Assembly (NCBI RefSeq): GCF_037975245.1
Contig: NC_092567.1
Span: 19,040,876-19,104,875 of the forward strand
Origin: Apostichopus japonicus
Lineage: Eukaryota; Echinodermata; Holothuroidea; Aspidochirotida; Stichopodidae
Direction of reading: 5' to 3'
DNA: 64,000 bases
In this document: piece by piece, positions 26,589-39,200 of the stretch
How the letters are laid out: every line of letters begins with the position of its first letter
How positions within the stretch are numbered: the stretch's first letter is position 1
The notes under the pieces: model-generated
The model's database searches: none
Seen by the model: only the letters and a program-made list of their open reading frames with translations
Told to the model about the DNA's origin: nothing
Program-made: the position numbers and the translations under genes

Positions 26589-26968
26589 ATGTTAATTCAT
26601 CGAATCAGATATTTTCCCAGGTCATCATGGAGTGGCCTAAACGTTTCCGACGGACTGCAAGGCAGAAACACTAACAGTAACATACCGTTGAGTTACCGTA
26701 ACGTTAGAAATAACGTTACGGTTGCTGCGCATACGGGTTATCCGAGCAACCATTGGCATCTTAGACCACTGAGCCTCAGAAAACAAGTTAAACACTTTGA
26801 GCTCTTGAATTCTACCAGTGGGTTGAAATGTTTGTCAACTTACAGCGACGCTTATCATAAATCACTTACAAAACCTGATGAATTCTGGGGAGAAGCTGCC
26901 GATCACTTGGAGTGGTTTAAGCGGTGGAACCAAGTCTTGGACAATGATGACCAGCCGTTTACAAAATG
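26589..26968 (+). CDS. ACSS3: ACSS3 exon 1 (start codon, presequence)
   Basis: Encodes residues 1-126 and two bases of W127. The donor is TG|GTAGAC. The first half is basic and Ser/Arg-rich, as expected of a mitochondrial targeting peptide. The second half ([19 protein letters not shown]) is the conserved start of the acetyl-CoA synthetase fold. Confidence 0.9.
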
Positions 26969-29900
26969 GTAGACCAAATATTTTGAGTTGTGACACAGGA
27001 CAAGGCTTGTTCCCTAAGCTAGGTGCTAAGATAGTAAATGACAAGCCCTTAACTTGGACTTTACCTAGTTAATATCTACAGTATAGGCCCTAATCTAGCC
27101 TGGCTACAGGCATATGACATATCCTCTATTATCATAATGTTGTCTTACTACTTTAGTTTAGGCTAAGAAATTAGGTCTGTTGTATACAATATATATTGTA
27201 TTTTGTATAGGGTCTGTTATATTGGTTTTCCCAGGCGTGGAAGTGTCATGGAATCATAAACTAAGAGTAGGACTTTTAATTGATCATGAGTTGCATTGTC
27301 ACACAATAGCTCATACTACGAGCCTTGGCATAGCTGGTGACTAGTGTCGTGAGGGAAGCGATCTGTTTACAAGTACAGAAATTTTTCCACTCCTGTAAAA
27401 CATTTTGCTGGGTGATACCACCTACTGTAATTCCTGCTACATGACTATACCACCTTGCATAAGATGATAAGGACTGTTTCCTTGTACTCCCAAAAAACCT
27501 GATTACATGCTATGAAACCTACAGTATTATGTCATCAAGATTGCAAACATTAACAGTTTCACTGCCTCCTTATTACACCCTGTCTCGCTTTGTAAGATCA
27601 ACATACTTTTCCTCCGCTTTAAAACAGGTTTGTTGGAGGAGAGATGAACATTTGCCACAATGCCATAGACAGACACGTTAACGACGGCCACGGGGAGCAA
27701 GTAGCCATTATTCACGACAGTCCGGTCACCGACAGAATTGAAAAGTTGACGTTTAACGATCTCAAAGATGAGGTACTCTTCTGCAGAGATTATCTGTTTA
27801 AGTGACCTCTTTCTAATTTAATTTTATGATGCTTGCTCTAGCAACCAGAAGAATGACAACCCAATATAGATGGGTGGGGGTATATATGCTTCCTAGAGTA
27901 TCAACTTAAAGGCATTGAAGACTCGCCCAAACTGCATGCCGTGCTCTGAAAAAGTTAACTTTGCTTGCAAGTGAAGTTTTCTTCTTGTCGCTACAAAATG
28001 CAGACAGTAATGAAACGTGATACCTTGTTATGTTTTATCTAGACCTGAGATGTCCATCGCTGCTATCTACACCTCGCTGTGGGTATTGACCGAAGCTGTT
28101 TATATTGACTGTACATTAGTGTCTAATTACCGACGGCAGCAAGCTGTGTGTGTATTTTCTGGGATCGATGGTGGTGTCTAACACTTCTGTTACACCTCAT
28201 TCGTAACTAGGTCAGATTACCGGCATGATATTGGTTATTCGCCATGGGCCTTCTGGTCGTAAAAATGCTAGATGGAGAGGAAATTAGACAAAAAGCTAGG
28301 GATCACACAGCAGTATATAAGATAATATGCATTATAATGGTAAGAATATCAAACGATCTGAAAGATGAGGTATTTTTCTGCAGAGATAATCCGTTTAGTG
28401 GCTTCTATTTTAATATCATCCATAAGGGATCAAGCAGCAGGTTATAAAATAATTTGCATAATAATTGCAAGAACATATCAATCGTAAACTCCACACACTG
28501 TTCTGCATATGTGAGGATGGACAAAACAAAAACTGGTAGGTCCCTATAGTTATTCCGAATACTGCAACAATAAATACATATGCAGCTATACCAGCAGAAA
28601 TATTGGTGCGATATGAAGTCTGTGTATTCCATATATGCCACTACAAGTGTCAGGTAATGAAAACACCGTGCATACAGCTAGTAATGGCAGACACAGGTAT
28701 AGTGTTTAAGAACTGTTCCGAAAGGAATAACCATGTGTTGTGGTCCTGGGTTAGTTTAATACCTAATGAACGATGACGAAACACATCCGAGAACAATAAA
28801 TAGCGCTTGTCTGACATAGTTACTATGCATCCAGGGCAGAATACATCAAGTAAAACAGTATTATTAAATACCAATAGACTCCAGAGCTGCCAAAATCAAC
28901 TATGTGGTGGAGAAACATGCTGAAATTAAATATAACATAGTCGAGGCCAAAAACATATAGAAAGGTCATAAGGCCTTTACATTTACAAACTGGGATGAAA
29001 TTAGTTTTGATGTTGAAAGGAAAATTGTTTTCGAAGATTTGACTATTTCCATTGCATTCTTGTTGTTATTTTACATTAAATCATTGTTTTATCATTGCAG
29101 GTGTCTCGATTCAGCAGGGTATTGGTAGACCAAGGTATTCAGAAGGGTGATATTGTACTGATCTACATGCCTATGGTACCCCAAGCTGTGGTTGCCATGT
29201 TAGCCACGGCTAGATTGGGTGCCATACATAGCTTGGTCTTCGGTGGGTTTGCTTCCAAAGAACTCTCAGTTCGAATTAACCACTGTAAGGTTAGTCATTC
29301 GTCTTTCTTGGTTTCTCAAAATAGTTTTCTGAGGAAAAAAAAATCCCATAAAAATAGTCCAAATTTTCAATATTCCATCTTGGCCACAGTTGCTGCCACA
29401 AAACTAAAATTTCTTCAAGTGAAGAAACCCAGACACCACCAGTACCCTGCCTCACTTTATTGATAAGATCCGATGGTTCAGATGTGCAGTGGTCTACCAT
29501 TTGTTATTATAAAGGGAGTAAGTATTTTAGTCTAATAATTTTGGTACGTGTTGGCCTGATAATTGGGCTCTTGTATATATTACGACATGTAATCCTTAAA
29601 AGAAGTTGTAAATGATTGGACTAATAATATCAACTCATAACAGAGTAAAATATTCTAAATGAAAATGTTTCCTCAGCCTAAAGTGATAGTCTCGGCTAAT
29701 GTTGGCATCGAACCGTCCAGGACAGTCAACTATAAGGGTTTGTTAGATGCTGCCATTGAAATGAGTGACCATAAACCAAAGACTTGTATCATCCACAACA
29801 GGACAGGGGTAAGTAAACACATTTGTCATATGACTTGTGTCTACAAAAGATGTCTTTTGTCTCTCTGAAATGTTGAAATAGGTTCTTCTTTGTTTCATAG

Positions 29901-32900
29901 TTTACAAAATGTGATAAATCCAGAAAAAGCACAAAACCAACACACCTAAACCAAATGGACCACACCAAACTAGACAAGCCACACCAAATCCATTCCAAAC
30001 TAATATATACAAAACCAACATAAAGAAATGCAAACAAAGCAAAATCTACCGAATAACACAAAACCAATCTAACCACACCATACCAAACCATACCAAACTA
30101 TACCAATCAAGCTACACAAGCCAAACCATAAAAATTAAGCTCAACCAATCAAACCACACCAAAACATACCAAACAAAACCATTCGAACCAACACCAAACC
30201 AAAACATACCAAACTAAAACCAATTTCACCAAACCAACCAAGACCAATCTAACCACACCATACCAAACCAAACCAACCTATATACCAATCAAACCACACA
30301 CACCAAACCATACTTATTAAGCTCAACCAATCGAACCACACCAAACCTTACCAAACTAAGCCGATCGAACCAACACCAAACCAAAACATACCAAATTAAA
30401 ACCAATTTCACCAAACCAATCAAACTACACCAAACCAAACCAACCTATACCAATCAAACCACACAATCCAAACCATACCAATTCAGCTCAACCATTTGAA
30501 CCAAACCATACCAAACTAAACCAATGGAACCGACACCAAACCAAAACATACCAAATTAAAACCAATTTCACCAAACCAACCAAAACCAATCAAACCACAC
30601 CAAACCAAACCAACCTATACCAATCAAACCACACAATCCAAACCATACCAATTCAGCTCAACCATTTGAACCAAACCATACCAAACTAAACCAATGGAAC
30701 CGACACCAAACCAAAACATACCAAATTAAAACCAATTTCACCAAACCAACCAAAACCAATCAAACCACACCAAACCAAACCAACCTATACCAATCAAACC
30801 ACACAATCCAAACCATACCAATTCAGCTCAACCATTTGAACCAAACCATACCTAACTAAACCAATTGAACCGACACCAAACCAAAACATACCAAACTTAA
30901 ACCATTTTCACCAAACCAACCAAAACCAATCGAACCACATCAAACCAAACCATACAAAACCAAATGTTTCATGCACACATGGTGTTGAAGTTGATGATTT
31001 GGTGTCTGGATGTGCATGCTTAACTATTATAAATGGATGAATTTGGAATGACTAGAACTTATGAAAGAAAACTGGATTACATATTAATGGGATATGTTGA
31101 GTAGCAATACATCACTATAATCATTGTCAAATCATTAAATTGCATTAAGAACACTTGCATTCAGTGTTAAATGAATTAAGCTGCAAAAATAAATTTTGTG
31201 ATCAGTAGAGGTATAATTGGTCATATTTACTACACTAATATGGTAGCCTGTAGTTTCTCATTGAAATTTTCAGTTTCCTTTTACTGTAATTGCACATAAT
31301 GCAGTTGTACATCTATCTCGACAGATTATTTAGAAAAACAGAATGAAGCTGTGTATAGTAAGACAAACTACAGGATGAAGCTGTGTATAGTAAGACAAAC
31401 TACAGGATATTTTGTTTGGATAGCTCCATAGTCGCACATAGGAGATTGAGATTTTACGGTCATGTAGCAAGACTCCAGGAGGACGCTCCAGCAAAGGTTG
31501 CTTTAAGAGAAGCATTGAGACATACTGCTAAACCAGTAGGAAGGCCCGTGACTACCTTGCTTGGAAAAATAAAGTCGCAATTTAAGGACGTTAACATTAA
31601 CAATTTTGAGGAAGCAATAAACCTTGCGCAAGATCGTGATACGTGGCGGAGGTTAATCACTGAGCATGTCCGATAGACGAGACTCAACTTACTACTACTA
31701 CTAGCTCCTTTTAAGAGATAAGTCGTAATCTTTACAACCTTTCAAAACTTGCAAGCTTGCAGTTTTGTTCTGGTCTATAGCAATATTCATGTAGTGATAA
31801 CACCAAAACTATTGTTAACTTCATTCATGTTGAAACAAACAAACAGTAGATATCAAACATAGATTTTGAAACGTGAACAATGTACATAAAGATAAGATTA
31901 ACAGATGACAGAGTTACATAGCAAACAGGCTAAAGATATGACGGTATCAGTTAAGAGTAGAACAGCAGGGTTTGTCTGCTGAAAAATAAATATACATGAG
32001 CACTGCATACATATTTGTGTGTTTTATACAGTTTCTCACTGAGTTATTTAGTTGCCAGGGAAAACTTTATCTTGTATCATATCGCAAAACACTACACAAA
32101 ATGTTCAAGTTGCTGTACAAGTTTCAAGAGGTAAATTGTAGTCTTCTACACAGGAACTACAGTATTCAATGAGAGAAAAAAAAATTGAGCCTTAAATAAA
32201 TGCTACATAACATTTGAATGCTAAATTATTCCCTGGTTACCTTTTACTGCAGTTACATATGAAATTATGTTACATATAAACCTATTCATCTCTCCTACAG
32301 GGTAAATATTGGTAATATTTAGTATTGTACACTTAGTTGGACACCCAAATTTGCTCTTTGGGCAACCAAAAGGTAAGACCTGGTTGGTCCGAGCAATAAC
32401 CAGGAAAAGTCCTTAATCCAATATCCTGCCCCTGTGTAATAATCATCATTTAAAATCAGTGTGTCTGTCATCATGTGATTATGAGCTACTTACCAATTGA
32501 ATCAAACATTTTTGGTTGAAAAGACACTGTTTAATGGTATGCGGTATTGGCCCCAAATATGCTAGATATGCAAATACGGTCACCTCTGGTCAAAATTCTT
32601 GAACTGTTTTCATTAAAACCTTCAAGGAAATTGTCCTCACTGAGACATTCAGGCATCTTATGTGTTTCCTTAAAAATGTCTGAGAACATTTTGGAGGGTA
32701 AAGACCTCCAGGAAACTACTTTTTGAAAAACAACAAAAATTGACTAACTTTAAGCACATATACATGGACCGTATATTTCACAAGTCACTACAACAAGCTC
32801 ATATACAGAACATATAGTAATTCAATTGCAGTTGAAAATGATTAGCCATTGTTTAAGAGGTACTTTTCTTCATAATTTATGAGAATAAGTTGCACTTCCT

Positions 32901-35900
32901 GTTGTCATTCCTCCATTTTCTTCCGATTCCTTCCTGCAGTATCCAGAAGCTGACATGGTCAAAGGTCGTGACCTTCAATGGAGTAGTGCCGTTAGTGACG
33001 CCAAGCCTCATGACTGCGTGCCAGTCGGAGCCATGGATCCACTTTATATCTTATACACGTCAGGGACCACAGGATTGCCGAAGGTGAGTTCGCAGTAGCA
33101 AAGTTTCGGCAAACTTAAGTGGTAAAACTGAAGATGCAAGCTGTGTCAGGTGAATTGGAGACAGAGTGAATCACTCCATTTTATAGAACAGACATAAAAT
33201 GCTTTACTTTTCGTTGATTCTGTGTATCTTAAGAAATAAAGAATAAAGTTTTATTTTCACATTGAAGCAACTTTTGGCATAAATTTTGTTTGCAAAATAT
33301 TGGATTATTTTTTAATACTAAAAATGCCATAACAATACAATCAAACAATTGTTTGTCACCCTGGAATCAATATTTACTCCCTTGTTAATTGTATTTAATA
33401 GTAACAAATGTTATTAATCGATATTTGCATATTTGTTAGGTTTCGCAAAATCTTAGAATTTGGACTGAAGCACAGGTCTACAAAACTAGGATTTACATGT
33501 AGAATGTTTGTTTTAATATGTATCTATGACTTTTTAATTGTCATCGACCTGTGAATCATTTATAAATTTTCTACATAATTTGACTCTGGAGAAAACCCAA
33601 TGTTTTAATCTCATTTGCTTTATTTCTACTTGAGGCCCCAGTGCGTCCAAGTGCAGGATATGCAGTAGTTTTATATTGGACGATGAAAAATATTTACGGC
33701 ATGGAACCTGGAGAGGTAGGTTTATAGACTCAAGGTGATGCTGTTTTTTTTTTTTATATATGAGAAATGGGACTGGAATAAGTTCATGCATAGATGCTCA
33801 CAAATTACATGCATAGGTGCTCAAAATAATATCATCCACACCAAAGTGTTGTAGGATAATCATCACAGATCATTTAGGATGTTATATGGTTCAGTGCCAT
33901 GGTGGATAGCTAAGATGTATACATGTATGTATTTGTATATATATTAGATCCTCCTGCAAGCAGGAACTCGCGAAGAAGCCATCATTGGCTTATCAAAGCC
34001 GCAAGCTGACCGAAGTCAGTCTCTAACTTTCATATTTAATGTCCATGATTATGAATTGTCAATTGTCAACAACTCTGTAACTGGACTACATACATTAATC
34101 TTGGAGTGACTCGACTTGGGGACCTTATGATTGAAAGGCACCGGCGTTAACCACTGAGCTAACACACCTTACATGCTATGTAATATAGATTTAATGTTGT
34201 ACAGCTGATATGTAGTAGATTATGTGGTGTAAAGCTAGAATATTTTATGTATTTTGCATTGGTGTATAACTGACATATCAGCTATGTAACAGATCCTATG
34301 GTGTAAAGATGTGTGCTATGTAATATGGTTCTGTGGTGTATAACTGACATATATCAGCTATGTTACAGATCCTATGGTGTAAAGGTGTATGCTATGTAAC
34401 ATGGTTCAGTGGTGTATAACTGACATATATCAGCTATGTAACAGATCCTATGGTGTAAAGATGTGTGCTATGTAACATGGTTCAGTGGTGTATAACTGAC
34501 ATATATCAGCTATGTAACAGATCCTATGGTGTAAAGATGTGTGCTATGTAACATGGTTCTGTGGTGTATAACTGACATATCTGATATATAACAGATCCTA
34601 TGGTGTACAGATGTGTGCTATGTAACATGGTTCTGTGGTGTAACTGACATATATCTGCTATGTAACAGATCCTATGGTGTAAAGATGTGTGCTATGTAAC
34701 ATGGTTCTGTGGTGTAACTGACATATATCAGCTATGTAACAGATCCTATGGTGTAAAGATGTGTGCTATGTAACATGGTTCTGTGGTGTATAACTGACAT
34801 ATCTGATATATAACAGATCCTATGGTGTACAGATGTGTGCTATGTAACATGGTTCTGTGGTGTAACTGACATATATCTGCTATGTAACAGATCCTATGGT
34901 GTAAAGATGTGTGCTATGTTATATATGCTTATAGATCTGTATCACTTTCACAAAAACTATACAAGTGAATATGATTCTAAGTTTTTTAACTATACGGATA
35001 AATGTTGCAGGATAAACAATTCGCCATGTCCTTTCATATAGTGTGTTGTCTTTGAATCTCCGTAAAGCATAAATATTGTAATAGCGGTAAATTTTTCTAA
35101 TCTATCCTTCCTGTACAGGTCTGGTGGGCTGCTTCTGACCTTGGTTGGGTCGTTGGCCATTCATACATCTGTTATGCACCCCTCCTGCATAGGAACACCA
35201 CAGTTCTTTATGAGGTTGGTACCTTATAAATAACTTTAATCCATTCCTTTAGGTCCCCTTTTCCTACCCCAAAGGATTCCCTTTGCCTACCCTAATGACT
35301 GCAAACCATATTTTTCCCATTCCAATTCTTGTACACTCTCTGTTTGTATATGACAAACATATTTTTAACAGAAGGACATTCAGTGAAAGTGACTGAACTA
35401 TCTTGTTAAGCACAAAGACCAGTTTATGCCAGCTCACAGATGCTCCCATGACTGGGTATTTGTTTGACCATTTCACAAAAATTCCTAGCTGTGATTAAGG
35501 GCCCAAAATAGTATTTTATGTGTAGCGAAGACTGGCAAGCAAGGTGCTTTGCTTTGCTTTATTTTATTTTTATATTTATATAGCGCTTTATACCAGCGAT
35601 AGGTCTCACAGTGCTTTACAGACGTTATATTACCCCTGGTCAATGATAACCTGTCCCGGAGACAATCCCTCCAGTCGGCAGCAGTTATATACTGCGCCCA
35701 ATGACAAGTTACCTCACAGGTACCCATTTAACCCCTGGGTGGAGAGAGGCAAGTGAGATAAAGCATCTTGCCCAATGACACAATGTAATGAACTAGGCAT
35801 GAATCGAACCAGCAATCCTTGGATCACGAGTCCGACGCCTTAGCCAATTGGCCACCACCCTCTCAATTGTTCACCGGGTTGTATGGATCTTGGGTTAGGG

Positions 35901-36207
35901 TAGTGGTTTAACTTTATCTTCAGGGTATGTGAGGGTAGCAGTATACCAAATTACCAATCATGGGGTATATTCATATTGAGATGCAGCTCAGTTTTGAAGA
36001 AGGAACTCCGATACAAATCTTAAAGAAAAACCAAAAATATTGTTTGAATATGCATCTATGATGACTCACCTGTTTGCTTCAAGTTCACTTCTGGTGCAAG
36101 CTGGGACCAATTTCAATGATTGATATGTCAAAAACAGTATGTAGGAATTGAATACAAATTTTCACCAGGGTGGTTAATAGAATAAATTCCTCTTCCATCA
36201 TTCAAAA

Positions 36208-36275
<68 letters not shown>

Positions 36276-39200
36276 AACTTGAATGTCAGTTTTGATATTA
36301 ATATTTATCTCTATTTTCAGGGCAAACCCGTTGGTACGCCGGATCCTGGAGCTTTCTTCCGTGTCATTCAGGATCACAATGTCACAAGTATGTTCACGGC
36401 ACCCACAGCCCTGAGGGCCATCCGTAAAGAAGATTTTGACGGCAATCATTCCAAGAGTTACTCTTTTCCAAAGTAAGTACCCATTGGGGAGGATTTTGGC
36501 ATGGATTTGACATTCCCCATCGTAGATATTGAACAAAGCCCTCATTGTCACACTTGTGTGGAAGTTTTGGGGACTGCAATCTTTCCTCTGACTCTCTCTT
36601 CTTCGTTCTACCCTCAACCCCACCCCTTCCCAATTGTTCAGACTTTTTTTGACACTGCCCTTCATACATTCACCAAAATCGTATCATTGGCTTCTCCTTG
36701 ATCCTCCCCTTCAGCCTGGTCACCTCATACCAAGATCTGTCACAGTTGGCTTTAAAGTTGTTTCTCTTCCCTCTTTCAATTAAATCCCCACTGACAAACA
36801 AATGTATATATACAAACAACTACGTTGTGTTCTTTACCTCTCACAGCTTCAAAAATCTCTTTGTTGCCGGGGAGATCTGTGATCACGAAACCCTGCACTG
36901 GTGTAGAGAAACCTTCAAGGTTCCAGTCATTGACCACTGGTGGCAAACAGGTACTCCTATGAACACCACTTGGTCTAAGGTTTATCACTATTTCCCCTCC
37001 CCTTCCCCTCCCCCTCCCCCTCCCCCTTATATGCTAGAAAATTAAATAATGGTCATTCATGCTCAGGGTTTGAGCTCTGACCAGCAAAGAAAAGGTGGAT
37101 TTTTCATCTGAGAGAAATCCACATTTTTTTCCATTTTAAATGGTTTTCTAAAATAACCCCCAAATCCTAATTAAGCGTGAAGTGTAAGTTATTTGGCGTC
37201 TCACACATGCACGTGTGGTTTCTTAACAGCCAATCAGACTGCTATTATTATTCAGGCTGATATTATCAGCCTTCATTATGATCTATAGTCTGGGGTTGTC
37301 ATATTTCATGTCAACAATTATTATTATTTTTTATTTACCAAATTCTATTAACCCCCCCCCCCCCCCCAAAAAAAATGGTATGCATTTGGTCATTTAAATA
37401 CCATGTTGCAACTAGATGTTCTGACATTGTTTTCTATGTAGAATTGATTTTCTCTCTGCCCAAATTTTTAAACAGAGACTGGATGGGCCATAACTGCCAC
37501 CTGTCTTGGTCTAGGAGACGAAGCTACAGCGAGGGACCAGTCCATCGGTAAACCAGTGCCTGGCTGGGATGGTGAGTCATCATTTATTGTTGATGGTCGT
37601 TGCTTCATAGATGACTCGACTTGAGGCAGGAAAACTCACTGGTGATGACTTGTTTTTGAAATCTAATATAGTGTGCAGAAGTACCACATTTAGTTAAAGA
37701 AGCCTATTGTATTTTTTTGGGGGGGTCAAAGGTCATTTGGGGTCATCATAGGTCAAATCGTATACCCTCACTATACATTACGTCAGATTCATGAAGAAAA
37801 CTGCTCATGTTACATCATCGAAACCACAATGCATTTTTGCATTCTGGTTGAAACTTACAAATAAAATGACTCATTAGCATGCTATTTCTTCAGTTAGTGT
37901 TCTTGCAGGACAGTGAAAGGAAAGGTTGCTTTCTTCTTTGTTAGTTTTTTTTTTCTCACAACAGTTTTTTTTTTATATATTCCTTTAAGCAATGATGGAT
38001 ATTGTTGAAACTTATACATATTCATTAATATAACCTTTAACCTTTCAATTTTTTTGTTATTGTAGTTCATGTCTTGGACAGTGACAATGGACAAGAAGTG
38101 AGCAGGGGACAACTTGGTAACATTGCAGTCAAGTAAGTCAACGAAATGACTGCTTCACATCTATGGGATGCCGGGGAAGGGTGGTGGGAGGAAGGGAGGG
38201 AGGAAGCAGAGAGGCCTGGAGGGGACTGGAATAGGGAACTTATTTCGTGTCACAAGTGTTTACATGTTGCGAGTGGGGATTAAACTCATTAAAATCGAGA
38301 TAATCTGAGGTTTTGTGAGAATTAGTACTACTTTAAAAATTGTTTTGTGTAGCCATTGTTATCTTTAACATGTGTATTGTCCAAAAGTTATAGCATGTTG
38401 AACTTGCTAAAAGTGTCCACAACCTTTCTACTTAACATGCAATTTCTTAACAGGTTTCCTTCAGCAGAATTTTATTCTTGATATGTCAGTCCCACAAATC
38501 TGAATCTCACATCTGTTTCTTTCCTTTTTGCCAGGTTACCACTTCCTCCTGGTTCATTCTCATCACTATGGCAACAAGGCGATAGATTTGTGACTACCTA
38601 TTTTCAAAAATTTCCTGTAAGTGTGCTTTCTTGAATACAAACATTAAACCAGATCTTGTGCCATTCAATCAAAGTGTCTAACAGGCCCATTTATTGCAGA
38701 TGTTATATATGAGAATAACTGGGCGATTATGTGATATTGGTGGTTTAAAACCTTGGTTTTCACTTTTTAACTTTGTTTTCACAAAAATGGAAACTTTCAC
38801 ATTGTTTGATGTAGGTTAGTTCTCACAAACAATATTTGTTTTGGTGCCTTTATGAAAGATATTTCTTTTCTATGTTCGTTGGTCACTCCTCAGGGTTACT
38901 ACGATACAATGGACGCTGGAATACATCACCCAGATGACTTCATATCCATCAATGCCAGGGTTGATGATGTCATCAATGTCGCCGGACATCGCATCTCTGC
39001 TAGTGCTGTTGAAGAGGTCAGCTTTGTCATTTCATTTAAGTCCATTGTGTGATGTAAGATTTTGCTCAGGTCTGAAGCAATTCTTTAAGCTTATATTAGT
39101 AGAGCTGATACAGAGATGACCAGGATTGATCTGTCCGTCAGCTTATATCTGTCACAATTAATGTCAGAGTCGTTATAAGGACACTTCATTTTTTGGCCAG

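Noticed and set aside
29789-30091. 100-codon minus-strand frame rich in V, W and F
   Set aside because: It is the antisense translation of the C/A satellite.
36198-36665. 155-codon minus-strand open frame
   Set aside because: Half is Tyr/Ile from the (TA)n repeat and the rest is antisense to ACSS3 exon 8 and its donor. It is a shadow.
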